From the NCBI GenBank assembly GCA_963785755.1, contig CAWAXG010000063.1, positions 1 to 64,000 on the forward strand: a DNA stretch of 64,000 nt, written 5' to 3'. Source of the DNA: JACCXG01 sp963785755. Lineage in GTDB: Bacteria; Acidobacteriota; Vicinamibacteria; Vicinamibacterales; 2-12-FULL-66-21. The translations under genes and the position numbers were made by a program. Of the stretch, positions 53,791 through 62,428 are shown piece by piece (position 1 is the stretch's first letter; each line of letters starts with the position of its first letter). The notes below the pieces were generated by a model. It had not been told where the DNA came from, searched no databases, and saw only the letters and a program-made list of their open reading frames with translations.

Positions 53791-55719
53791 GTGCCTTACG
53801 CCGCCTCTCACGAATATCAGACCCGGCTGACCGCGCGGCGCGCGACGCGTGACGCGCTGGACGCCGCCGACGCGCGCTACGCCAATGGCCGCTTGGCGAC
53901 CGTCGGCTTCGCCGTTCTGATCGGCATTCTCGCCTGGAATTCAGTGCTCAGCTTCTGGTGGCTGACCGTGCTGGTCGTGGTGTTCGCGTGGCTCATGCGC
54001 CGGCACGATCGCGTGCTGCGGGCGCGCGACGGCGCGGCCAGAGCGATGGCGCTCTACGAGCGCGGCCTCGCGCGGCTGGAGGATCGCTGGGTCGGAACCG
54101 GCGAAGCCGGCGACCGCTTCCGCGACGATCGTCACGTGTATGCGAACGATCTCGACCTGTTTGGGCATGGCTCGCTCTTTCAGCTGCTCTCCGTGGCGCG
54201 CACCCGGACCGGCGAAGAGACGCTGGCGCGATGGCTGACGGCTCCGGCAGACGCGCCCGAGATTCGCGCCCGGCAGGACGCGGTCGCCGAGCTCGCGCCG
54301 GCGCTGGATCTTCGCGAGCGCCTCGCGATGGCCGGCGCGGACGTCCGGACGAGCGTGCAGACCGATCGTCTGCTCGAATGGGCGGAGATGCCGATGCAGC
54401 CCGCGCAGGCGCTCAATGCGTTCACCTGGCTCTTCACCGCCGCGACGCTCGGCGGCATCACCTTCCTGGCGATCACCTCGACATGGTTGCCGCTCGGCAT
54501 CGTGCTTCTGCTGCAGGCCGTCGTGTTTCACCGCCTCAAGGATCAGATCAACGCGATTGTCTCGGCGCGCGATCCCGAGAGCACGGCGGACTTCGTCGCC
54601 GATGCCTTGACTCACCGCGCCCACGATCTGGACGTCGTCGCCGACCTGCTGAAGACCCTCGAGCGGGAGCCGTTCACCTGTCCGCGTCTGACCGCGCTTC
54701 GCGACAAGCTCAACGTCGAGGGGGTCGGCGCCTCACGCATCATCAGGCAACTGCACCGCCTGGCGGTGCTGCACGACTCAGAGCGCAACACGATCATTTT
54801 TCCGCTGGCGCTCTTTCTCATCGGAAAGCTGGAGGCGGCGTTGATCCTCGGCTCGCTGCTCCAGCTGGTGCGCCCGCACGTCGCGCTGGCGGTCGATCGA
54901 TGGCGGAAGCGCCATGGCACGCAGGTTCGCGCCTGGCTCGAAACCGTCGCGGAGCTCGAGGCGCTGATGTCGCTGGCGTCGTACAAGTACGAACGCGACA
55001 GCGATCCGTTTCCCGAGATCATCACGTCGGCGGTCGGCTCCGGCGCGCCCGCGGTGTTCGACGGCGTGCAGCTGGGCCATCCGCTGCTGCCCTCGGCGAC
55101 CATGGTCCGGAATGACGTGCACCTTGCCGGCACCACGCAGCTGCTCGTGGTCAGCGGCTCGAACATGTCTGGCAAGAGCACGCTGCTGCGGACCGTCGGC
55201 ATCAACGCCGTGCTCGCGCTCGCCGGCGCCCCGGTCCGCGCCGCGTCACTACGATTGACGCCGCTCGCGATCGGGGCGACGCTGCGCATCCAGGACTCGC
55301 TCCTCGAGGGACGCTCGCGCTTCTACGCCGAGATCACGCGGATCCGCGAGATCGCGGACCTCGCGGCCGGCCCGATCCCGCTGCTCTTCCTGCTCGACGA
55401 GCTCTTCCACGGCACGAATTCGCAGGATCGCCTCGTCGGCGCGTCAGGCGTGCTCCGCAGCCTGCTCGACCGCGGCGCCGTCGGGCTCATCACGACGCAC
55501 GACCTGGCGCTGACGGCGGTCGCCGACCAGCTGTCACCACGAGCGGTGAACGTCCACTTCCAGGACTGGTTCGAGGGGAACGAGATCAGGTTCGACTACC
55601 TGATGAAGCCGGGACCGGTCACGCGGAGTAACGCAATCGCTCTGATGCGGGCGGTGGGACTCGATGTTGGGGGGGACGGGCGTGACGGTTCAAGGGTTCA
55701 GGGGTTCAGGGGTTCATAG
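53791..55719 (+). CDS. Membrane-anchored MutS-like ATPase
   Basis: 642 residues from GTG 53791. Two N-terminal helices (about residues 36-70, TVGFAVLIGILAWNSVLSFW) and two mid-protein helices (about 210-245) set it apart from soluble MutS. Lever and clamp-like helices follow, then the MutS domain V ATPase: LLVVSGSNMSGKSTLLRTVG (Walker A), RIQDSLLEGRSRFYAEITRI (Q-loop/signature region), LLFLLDELFHGTNSQDRL (Walker B) and ITTHDLALTA (His switch). MutS-like membrane ATPases of this kind are common in Bacteroidetes and Acidobacteria, but their function is unknown. No mismatch-recognition domain. The last nine residues (SRVQGFRGS) come from the GGTTCAGG word repeat. Confidence 0.9.
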   Translation: MPYAASHEYQTRLTARRATRDALDAADARYANGRLATVGFAVLIGILAWNSVLSFWWLTVLVVVFAWLMRRHDRVLRARDGAARAMALYERGLARLEDRWVGTGEAGDRFRDDRHVYANDLDLFGHGSLFQLLSVARTRTGEETLARWLTAPADAPEIRARQDAVAELAPALDLRERLAMAGADVRTSVQTDRLLEWAEMPMQPAQALNAFTWLFTAATLGGITFLAITSTWLPLGIVLLLQAVVFHRLKDQINAIVSARDPESTADFVADALTHRAHDLDVVADLLKTLEREPFTCPRLTALRDKLNVEGVGASRIIRQLHRLAVLHDSERNTIIFPLALFLIGKLEAALILGSLLQLVRPHVALAVDRWRKRHGTQVRAWLETVAELEALMSLASYKYERDSDPFPEIITSAVGSGAPAVFDGVQLGHPLLPSATMVRNDVHLAGTTQLLVVSGSNMSGKSTLLRTVGINAVLALAGAPVRAASLRLTPLAIGATLRIQDSLLEGRSRFYAEITRIREIADLAAGPIPLLFLLDELFHGTNSQDRLVGASGVLRSLLDRGAVGLITTHDLALTAVADQLSPRAVNVHFQDWFEGNEIRFDYLMKPGPVTRSNAIALMRAVGLDVGGDGRDGSRVQGFRGS

Positions 55720-55790
55720 GTTCGGGTTCAAGGGTTCAGAGGTTCAGAGGGTTCAGGGTTCAAAGGTTCAGAGGTTCGGCTCAATAGTTC
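55683..55790. repeat. GGGTTCAA octamer repeat, plus orientation
   Basis: GGTTCAAGGGTTCAGGGGTTC and variants, about 12 units, overlapping the last codons of the MutS-like gene. The mirror copy (TTGAACCC)n is at 56368-56425, so the four-helix-bundle genes between them are bracketed by inverted repeats. Confidence 0.85.
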
Positions 55791-55795
55791 GGAAA

Positions 55796-56167
55796 TCATA
55801 TTGGCGGACACGATCGAAGGTAGCGCACCAGACTCGCGATCCCTTTCTGAAGACGAAATATGAGGATTCGGAAGCGTCTTTGATCTGACGCCAGGAAGTG
55901 ATGCCGTCCGGCGCCGAGCACATGATTCTTGGTTTCCATCAACGACGCTCTGGCGATGAGCAGATAGTTCGCGAACGGGCGTGGACGGAAGTAACCGAAT
56001 CCTTCTGCAATATTTGCGGCCGTCGATCTCGACGAACGAAGGATCTGATCCTTGAAGTCAAAATCACGCGTGGCCGATCCCGCCTCAACGGCTACAGCAA
56101 TCGCATCGCGGAGTTCGCAAGCGAGTTGCCAGACGACCAGCTCCTCCAGCGTTTTGGCACTCTGCAT
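55796..56167 (-). CDS. Four-helix-bundle protein (23S rRNA-IVP / S23 family)
   Basis: 123 residues from ATG 56165-56167. LEELVVWQLACELRDAIAVA, DFKDQILRSSRSTAANIAEG, FGYFRPRPFANYLLIARASL and METKNHVL follow the S23/IVP signature, ending RLQKGIASLVRYLRSCP. In other bacteria these small proteins are encoded in intervening sequences of 23S rRNA or near genome-plasticity sites; their biochemical role is not known. Starts next to a partial inverted second copy (56218-56337). Confidence 0.85.
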   Translation of the reverse strand: MQSAKTLEELVVWQLACELRDAIAVAVEAGSATRDFDFKDQILRSSRSTAANIAEGFGYFRPRPFANYLLIARASLMETKNHVLGAGRHHFLASDQRRFRILIFRLQKGIASLVRYLRSCPPI

Positions 56168-56217
56168 GCCGATCGAGGAAGCAGAAAGCAGGCCACGAGA
56201 AAACGCCGGCAATACGG

Positions 56218-56337
56218 ATCTCGCGTGCCGACAGAGAGCGCTATCGAGTCCTGACCATCCGGCTCCAGAAAGGAATCTCGAGCCTGGTGCGCTATCTAAA
56301 AACGTGCCCTCCGGATATCGACTTCCGAATCTGTTAA
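56218..56337 (+). pseudogene. Inverted C-terminal fragment of a second four-helix-bundle gene
   Basis: The plus strand reads RISRADRERYRVLTIRLQKG, ISSLVRYLKTCPPD to a TAA at 56335-56337. This parallels the C-terminus of the intact gene on the other strand (RILIFRLQKGIASLVRYLRS) at protein level with many substitutions, so it is a paralogue remnant and not a recent copy. The N-terminal two thirds are missing. Confidence 0.65.
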
Positions 56338-56367
56338 CGTTGAACCGTCCAACCGACCACGACCTGA

Positions 56368-56425
56368 ACCCCTGAACCCTGAACCCTTGAACCCTTGAAC
56401 CCTTGAACCCTTGAACCCTTGAACC
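56368..56425. repeat. TTGAACCC octamer repeat, inverted copy
   Basis: ACCCCTGAACCCTGAACCC then (TTGAACCC)n, six units, ending five bases before the ADOP stop. It is the reverse complement of the word at 55683. Confidence 0.85.
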
Positions 56426-56429
56426 GACT

Positions 56430-59084
56430 CTATTCCTGTCTCAGTGCAATAGCCGGTTCCACGCGAGCCGCGCGGAGCGCCGGGAAGAAGCTGCAGATCA
56501 CGCCGACGATCAGGAGCGTAGCGGTCGCGGCAAGAAAGATGGACCAGTCGCGCGGGCTCACGCCGAAGAACAGCGTCGATGCCAGGTCCCCACCCAGGAA
56601 GACGATCGGAGCGCCGACGACGAAGCCGGCCACGACGAGCCACAGGGCTTCGCGGACGACGCTCCACAGCACGTGCGATCGGGATGCGCCGAGGGCCATG
56701 CGGATGCCGAACTCGGACGTGCGCCGCGCCACCGCATAAGAAAGGACGCCGAACAGGCCGAAGCCGGCCAGCCCGAGCGCTAGCGCGCCGAAGCCGGAGG
56801 CCAGGAATACGACGACGCGTTCCTGGCTGAGGCTGGCGCTGATCCGCTCATCGACCCAGCTGATGGATCCGATTGGCATATCCGGAGCAGCCTGGCCGAC
56901 CGCTCGTCGGACCGCGGCAATCGCGTGTGCCGGCTGACCCTTGGTCCGGACCTCGATGACGCGAGCGACGATCGGCCGCTGCTCCAACGGGAAGAACGCG
57001 GTTGGCACGGCCGCATCCTTCACGTTCAGCAGGCGCGCATCGTCCACGATGCCCACGATCTCGATGTCCGGCCCGGACGGACCGAAATGCCGGCCAAGCG
57101 CATGTCCGTCTTTGAAATACCGCGCGGCAAGCGTCCTGTTGACGATCGCGACGCGCGGACTCTTCGCCCGATCGTGATCCGTGAACGGCCGGCCGCCGAG
57201 GAGACGCATGCCCATCGTCGAGAAGTAGTTCGGATCGATTGAATTGACCAGGAAGACAACCTGCTCGTCAGGAGCTGGTTGGTACCCCTCGATCTCGAAC
57301 CCGTCCTCGCGCGCCCGGCAGTTGCCTTGTACGCCGCACATCGCCAGCGACACGGAACTGACCTCGGGAAGGGCTGCCACGCTGTCGCGCACGCGCCGCT
57401 GCAGCCCGGGCATCTCCTCCGGCTGTGTGCCTGCCAGGCGGGGATCGATGGTGACCGACAGCAGACGCTCTCGGTCGAAGCCGACGTCGACGTTCATCAG
57501 GTTGTGAAAGCTCTGCCCGAGCAGTCCGGTGGCGGTCACGAGGACCAGAGACAGCGCCACCTGCAACACCACGAGCAGACGCGCGGGTCTTGCGGCAGGT
57601 CCGATTGCGCCGCGACCGCCCGCCTTGAGCGCGCCGACGATGTCGAACCGTGTCGTGCGCCAGGCCGGCAGCAGGCCAAACAGCAGGACCGACGCGAGCG
57701 CCACACCCGCGGTGAAGCCGAGCACGCGGAGATCGAGGGCGGCGGTAAATGGCGCCGGACCGGTGGTCGACGCGGTCGCGGTGCGAAGGAGCAGATCGCC
57801 GGCCCAGCGCGCGAAGAGGACGGCTGCCGCACCGGCCAGCATGACGAGGATCACGCTCTCGGTGAGTAGCTGCTGGACCAGGCGAAGGCGGCCCGCTCCC
57901 ATCGACATGCGCACCGCGATCTCGCGCTGACGCGCGGCCGCCCTGGCGAGCAGCAGGTTGGCGACATTCGCGCAGGCGACGAGCAGCACGAGCGCCGCCA
58001 TCACGATCAGCACGAGCAGCGGCGTATCGAACTGCTGCCGGAACAGCGAGAACCCCTTGGCGAACGGCTCGAGCACAACGCGGGCATCGGTGTTCGCGAG
58101 GTCCTGCAGGCCGGCATTCAGCGCGCTCGCGGTCGCGGCGGATCCCTCCGGCCGGGCGCGGACGATGACGTCGAGCCACCAGATTCGCTCCTGCGTCATC
58201 CACGGCTGGCTCTGGTCGGCACGATCCGCGCTGAAGTTCTGCGAGTACTTCACGGCCTGCTGCATCGAGAGCGGCACCCAGACATCGACGGGAAACTCCA
58301 GCCAGACGCCGGCGAACCCTGGTGCCGCGATACCGGCGATCGTGTAGCTGGTGCCGTTGATCGTCAGCGTCCGGCCGAGCACGCCGTCTGCCCCGGCGAA
58401 GCGCCGCTGCCAGTACCCGTGACTGACAATCGCCACGGGAGCCGGGGCGAAGGAGCCCGGCGTGTTCTCGGGCAGCGGATGACCGTGAAGGCGAAGACCG
58501 AGGACGTCGAAGTAGTTCGCGGAGACGAGCTGCAGGGCGGCCGACTCGGGTTCGCTCGATCCGTCGACGCGTGTATGGACGCGCGCGACGCGGCTCATCG
58601 CGGCAATGTCGACGCCGTCCGGCGCGTTCTGCCGGAGCCGCTCGAACATGGGACCGGAGAAGCGATTCCCGGATGCAATCGGCAGCGGTGCGCGCACGGC
58701 GAACAGGCGATCGGGATCCGCGACCGGCAGCGTTCGCAGGACGACGGCGTTCAACAGGGAGAAGATCGCGGTATTCACGCCGATGCCGAGTCCGAGCGTG
58801 ATGACGATCGTCGAGGTGACGAGGAGGTGTTTGCGCAGCATCCGCAGCGCGTAGCGCAGGTCCTGAACCATCATGGAGTAATGCTCCTTCGGGGCCTCCG
58901 CGGCGATGCCGCCGAGCGCTTCGAACCAGAGCCTGGCGCGCTCCGCCGGGCCCGCCGCGTCGCGATAGCGGTCGATGAACAGCAGGGTAAGCTCGCGCTG
59001 ATACTCGTCGCGAAAGGCTCCCGGATAGAGCGACAGCAGCGCCCGAAAGGCTCTCGTGCTCCAGCTGTCGGTCCTGGCGTGCAT
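56430..59084 (-). CDS. ADOP-type ABC transporter permease with N-terminal prefix domain
   Basis: 884 residues from ATG 59082-59084 (AGGA four bases upstream). Unlike the other two ADOPs it begins with a permease prefix domain (RALLSLYPGAFRDEYQRELT, LLFIDRYRDA). It then has the usual double MacB/FtsX layout: DLRYALRMLRKHLLVTSTIV, LGLGIGVNTAIFSLLNAVVL, SHGYWQRRFAGADGVLGRTL, CANVANLLLARAAARQREIA, second periplasmic unit, SEFGIRMALGASRSHVLWSV, ending PALRAARVEPAIALRQE. The prefix domain in Acidobacteria often goes with a PadR regulator, but none lies nearby. A perfect dyad (59103-59125) sits 18 bases upstream. Confidence 0.93.
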   Translation of the reverse strand: MHARTDSWSTRAFRALLSLYPGAFRDEYQRELTLLFIDRYRDAAGPAERARLWFEALGGIAAEAPKEHYSMMVQDLRYALRMLRKHLLVTSTIVITLGLGIGVNTAIFSLLNAVVLRTLPVADPDRLFAVRAPLPIASGNRFSGPMFERLRQNAPDGVDIAAMSRVARVHTRVDGSSEPESAALQLVSANYFDVLGLRLHGHPLPENTPGSFAPAPVAIVSHGYWQRRFAGADGVLGRTLTINGTSYTIAGIAAPGFAGVWLEFPVDVWVPLSMQQAVKYSQNFSADRADQSQPWMTQERIWWLDVIVRARPEGSAATASALNAGLQDLANTDARVVLEPFAKGFSLFRQQFDTPLLVLIVMAALVLLVACANVANLLLARAAARQREIAVRMSMGAGRLRLVQQLLTESVILVMLAGAAAVLFARWAGDLLLRTATASTTGPAPFTAALDLRVLGFTAGVALASVLLFGLLPAWRTTRFDIVGALKAGGRGAIGPAARPARLLVVLQVALSLVLVTATGLLGQSFHNLMNVDVGFDRERLLSVTIDPRLAGTQPEEMPGLQRRVRDSVAALPEVSSVSLAMCGVQGNCRAREDGFEIEGYQPAPDEQVVFLVNSIDPNYFSTMGMRLLGGRPFTDHDRAKSPRVAIVNRTLAARYFKDGHALGRHFGPSGPDIEIVGIVDDARLLNVKDAAVPTAFFPLEQRPIVARVIEVRTKGQPAHAIAAVRRAVGQAAPDMPIGSISWVDERISASLSQERVVVFLASGFGALALGLAGFGLFGVLSYAVARRTSEFGIRMALGASRSHVLWSVVREALWLVVAGFVVGAPIVFLGGDLASTLFFGVSPRDWSIFLAATATLLIVGVICSFFPALRAARVEPAIALRQE

Positions 59085-59102
59085 CGATCCTGGCACCCGG
59101 CG

Positions 59103-59125
59103 ACTATAGCATTACTTGCTATAGT
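59103..59125. promoter_or_regulatory. Candidate operator dyad upstream of ADOP
   Basis: ACTATAGCA - TTACT - TGCTATAGT, perfect nine-base inverted repeat with five-base spacer. It contains a TATAGT, a plausible -10 for the ADOP gene, so a bound dimer would block or remodel the promoter. Confidence 0.6.
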
Positions 59126-59242
59126 TGAATGCGAACGAAAGCACACTGCGCCCGGACACGAATCCTTCGTGAAAGGCTGAAGCTTGAGAGAGGGGGGCGG
59201 AAGGCGTTGCGGGACGTGTAGTGCGAGCGTAGGAGTGCCGAA

Positions 59243-59623
59243 CTATTCGAAGAACGTGCCGCGCGGGACCCGGCGTCCGTACCACACGTGCGTGCGCTGG
59301 CCGTTTCTGATCAGGTGGAAGTGAGGCAGGCCGGTGCCGTGGCGCTCGGGGCCGACGAGTTGACCTCCCACACGCCGGGCAAACTGTCGCACTTGTCGTG
59401 CCGTGCCGCGGACGAACACGCCCGGCATTCGACGCGCGGCAGTCCTCGCGGCTTCGGGGGCGAGCCGCCTGCCCACGGCGCGGAACAAAGGGGCGGCGCC
59501 ACGGGCGCCGACAGCAGCCACCCGCAGCACCAGCGGCCAGAATGGATCCGGGCCCCCACTTGCGGCAGGAGGTGCGAGTACATCCTCGTCAGTCAGCAGA
59601 TCGTCGTGGAACAGGTCGTACAT
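59243..59623 (-). CDS. Hypothetical protein with C-terminal His motif
   Basis: 126 residues from ATG 59621-59623, or longer from upstream starts (for example GTG before VRLVVALDACQHPSA). Start MYDLFHDDLLTDEDVLAPPA, then a hydrophobic-basic middle (PFWPLVLRVAAVGARGAAPL, GRRLAPEAARTAARRMPG) and a C-terminus GTGLPHFHLIRNGQRTHVWY with three His. Such an HxH ... H tail near the end occurs in some secreted RNase/toxin domains. That comparison is loose. No signal, no partner immunity gene recognised. Unknown function. Confidence 0.5.
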   Translation of the reverse strand: MYDLFHDDLLTDEDVLAPPAASGGPDPFWPLVLRVAAVGARGAAPLFRAVGRRLAPEAARTAARRMPGVFVRGTARQVRQFARRVGGQLVGPERHGTGLPHFHLIRNGQRTHVWYGRRVPRGTFFE

Positions 59624-59879
59624 CGCGGAAGGATGCTGGCACGCGTCGAGCGCAACAACCAGTCGCACGTTCAAGGGACAGCTCCGTGCGTCTCGCAATC
59701 GCGCCGCGCGTCGGGACAATCACGTTGCCGCCGATTTTTCCCGGCACTAGAATCACCGCAGGACGATCGATCCTGCGGTTGCACTCGCGCCGCCGCTCCT
59801 GAAGCGCAACTGCCGAGCTGCGCGGCGCTTTTCCATTCGCCGGCCGCGTGCGCTCGAAGTGCAAACGCCACGTCCGCCA

Positions 59880-60673
59880 ATGGCCCGTGTTCTGCTCGTC
59901 GATGATGACCCCGGTACCTGGAAACGTGGGGCGCCCTTCTGCGCCGCGACGGCTTCGATGTGCTGGCGGCACGATCGGGCGAGCGTGGACTGGAGCTCGC
60001 GCTTCACCACGGGCCCGACATCATCGTCATCGATCTTCGCCTGCCGGATATGTCGGGGGTCGAGCTTCTCGAGCAGCTGAGGGCCCGTGGGCTCAGCACG
60101 CCCGCCCTTCTCGTGACCGGATTCGGGACGATTCGATCGGCCGTCGAAGCCATCAGGCTCGGCGCCGTCGACTACATCGAAAAGCCGCTGATTGGCGAAG
60201 ACGTGATTCGAGCCGTCGAAAACGGCCTGTCGAGTCATGCCGCGGCTCGGCCCGACCCGGCATCTCACGATTCTGTAACGACCGAGGCCCACGGCGCCCG
60301 CCGATGGGCCACCGCCGTTACGCGAATCATCGACTTACCCGCTGATCCGAAGACGATTGGCGGATGGGGTCGTGCCATCGGCGTGTCCCGCGGCACGCTG
60401 AAGAACTGGTGCCGCACGATCGGCCTCTCGTCGAAGCGCTCGCTCGATTTCGGACGCCTGCTTCGCGCGGTGATCCGGCAGAATGCCAACGGCATCCGAC
60501 CTGAGCATTCGCTCGATGTCGTAGATCAACGGACGCTGTCGCGGCTGCTGTCCTTCGGTGGCGCGACTTCTCATGTGCTGCCGCCGCACGTCGACGCCTT
60601 CCTCGAAAGTCAGGTGCTGATCCGTGACGCGGTCGTGCTGTCCGAACTTCGCCGCGCCCTGCATTTCCGGTGA
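59880..60673 (+). CDS. Response regulator with C-terminal HTH-like domain (one frameshift)
   Basis: About 264 residues if the single-base indel near 59918 is corrected: ARVLLVDDDPGT, then (shifted) ETWGALLRRDGFDVLAARSG. The receiver domain is complete: ELALHHGPDIIVIDLRLPDM with phospho-acceptor Asp, TPALLVTGFGTIRSAVEAIR with Thr, and DYIEKPL with Lys. The C-terminal part (about 150-264) has WGRAIGVSRGTLKNWCRTIG, a helix-turn-helix-like segment. Atypical DNA-binding type, not NarL, OmpR or NtrC. Cognate kinase not in the window except perhaps the orphan MASE1 kinase at 19412. Confidence 0.75.
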
Positions 60674-60853
60674 ACCCTCGTGCTGCGGCCTGATGGCCAA
60701 AAGTACGGCCTCTTTTGCCCGCTCGATCCATTGACTGCGCACGCCGCGGGGATCTACGGTTCGTCTGCTACCACGAACAAGCGACTAGTCGCGTCGACGA
60801 CATTGCGCTGACATTAGCAGTCTCGCTCGTGCAACTGCGACGTGGAGGGCGCT

Positions 60854-61987
60854 ATGGACCGGTCAGCTTTCGAGCTCGGCATGCTCACGCCACCCCGTGA
60901 CCGCGACGATCCTGACGATGTGCTTCAGTTGGTCGACGAGTGGGTCCGCCAATTCGAGTCTGATACCGGTGCGCAATGGGATGAGTCCGAGCGATCCCCG
61001 GCGCCGCCGAAACGCGCTCGCGTCGAGGACCGCCCGAGGTCAATCGCTCAGATGCGTTCGGAGTGGAGCCGTCTGGCTGGAGGCGCCAGGCGGACCGACA
61101 GCGTTGCCGAGCCGGAGGCTCCGGCACCCCCGACCCGGAACCAACCGCTGCCGCTGAAGTCGGCAGGCCTGCAGACCACATTCAGCGATAGCGTGGGTGG
61201 ATCGATTTCACTGTTCCACGTCGATGGCCGTCTGCAGCATCGCGGCACCGTGTCGGTATCCGGCAGCGGCATGGTCGAAGCCGCATGCCGCGACATCAGG
61301 CTGCCTGGGCACGTGAGACGCGCCTTCGAATTCATCGCAGCCTGGTTCGGATTCCCGTTCGATGCCGTCAATCTCCATCGCGTCGACGATCGGATCCTGA
61401 GCTGGGGGTTCTGGCCTTTCGCCGGCGACGTGTTCGTCAGGTGCCTCCATGAATGGAAGCGGCAGGAACCAGAACCATTCGCGGCCTACTGCGGCGCGTT
61501 TGGCATCGATGTGACGGACACCGAAGACGGGACCGGCCAACCGATCCTGGGCGTGCGTTCCGAGAGCCGGCAGCTCCAGGGCCGGGCCGCTGAATGGGCG
61601 ATCGCGTCCGAGCCGCAGCTGCTCGCGGTTCTCGCGCGCGCGGGTCGCGACGCGGCGGCGCAGAAGACTCAGGTGGAAGTGGCGCTCGCGAACTGGGTCA
61701 CCCCCATTCTCTTCCAGCCCTGGGACACGGCGGCCGACGGTGAGCGCCTGACCCTCGACGTATTGAAATCACCACGGAGCATTGCCGTCCTCCTGTATCT
61801 CGTTCGTCGTCACGGACACCGGGCCGCGATCCGGCTCCAGCGGTCGGTCAACGAGCGGTGCCGCCCGAACGATGACGAGGAGGCATGGTTGAGTGGCGTC
61901 GTGCGCGTGCTTCGTCACACGAAGCGGGAGCACGATGTCAGTGAAGTCCTGCGAATCGCGTCGTCTCCGGAACTGGCGGCGGAGTGA
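60854..61987 (+). CDS. Hypothetical protein, possible lysozyme-like domain
   Basis: 377 residues from ATG 60854 (GGAGG six bases upstream). A disordered acidic-basic N-terminal region (1-110) leads to a globular part: LPLKSAGLQTTFSDSVGGSI, RRAFEFIAAWFGFPFDAVNL, then DDRILSWGFWPFAGDVFVRC, HEWKRQEPEPFAAYCGAFGI. The pattern of a WG aromatic loop followed by a helix and P-x-x-F resembles chitosanase/phage-lysin-like folds, but the evidence is weak and I cannot confirm a catalytic Glu/Asp pair. No export signal. Possibly an effector delivered by another system. Unknown. Confidence 0.5.
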   Translation: MDRSAFELGMLTPPRDRDDPDDVLQLVDEWVRQFESDTGAQWDESERSPAPPKRARVEDRPRSIAQMRSEWSRLAGGARRTDSVAEPEAPAPPTRNQPLPLKSAGLQTTFSDSVGGSISLFHVDGRLQHRGTVSVSGSGMVEAACRDIRLPGHVRRAFEFIAAWFGFPFDAVNLHRVDDRILSWGFWPFAGDVFVRCLHEWKRQEPEPFAAYCGAFGIDVTDTEDGTGQPILGVRSESRQLQGRAAEWAIASEPQLLAVLARAGRDAAAQKTQVEVALANWVTPILFQPWDTAADGERLTLDVLKSPRSIAVLLYLVRRHGHRAAIRLQRSVNERCRPNDDEEAWLSGVVRVLRHTKREHDVSEVLRIASSPELAAE

Positions 61988-62027
61988 CGGCGATTTCAAC
62001 GAACCGCTGTTAATCGGAGGGGCGCCG

Positions 62028-62426
62028 ATGCCGAAGGCCCCGCTGTTGAATCGAAGCAAGAAAGTGCTGGACTTCATCGGCCCGGCACGCCAACCCGATG
62101 CGTTCACCGACGCACAGGGCAGGTCCACAGCGCCGGAGCTGAAGGTTGCCGGCCGCAGGTACCGCCTCGTCCTTGTCGATCCCGAAGAAACGGCTGAGAC
62201 GCCGTCCTCCATCGTTGAACTGCTGACCCCTCGCGAGCTGCAGATCGTCGCGCTCGTCGCCGCCGGCAACGTCAACAAGCAGGTCGCCGACGTGCTGCGC
62301 ATCAGCGAGTGGACGGTGTCGACGCACCTGCGGCGAATCTTCGCGAAGCTCGGCGTCGACACGCGGGCGGCGATGGTCTCCCGCTGCCTCGAAGCAATCG
62401 CCAGGGCGACCACAGACCCCACGTGA
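62028..62426 (+). CDS. LuxR-type helix-turn-helix regulator
   Basis: 132 residues from ATG 62028 (GGAGGGG five bases upstream). The N-terminal 70 residues have no recognisable receiver or sensor, only the segment GRRYRLVLVDPEETAETPSS. C-terminal HTH: LTPRELQIVALVAAGNVNKQ, VADVLRISEWTVSTHLRRIF, AKLGVDTRAAMV. Very similar length and style to stand-alone LuxR/GerE regulators. It follows the hypothetical 377-residue gene by 40 bases, so they may be co-transcribed. Confidence 0.85.
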   Translation: MPKAPLLNRSKKVLDFIGPARQPDAFTDAQGRSTAPELKVAGRRYRLVLVDPEETAETPSSIVELLTPRELQIVALVAAGNVNKQVADVLRISEWTVSTHLRRIFAKLGVDTRAAMVSRCLEAIARATTDPT

Positions 62427-62428
62427 CG

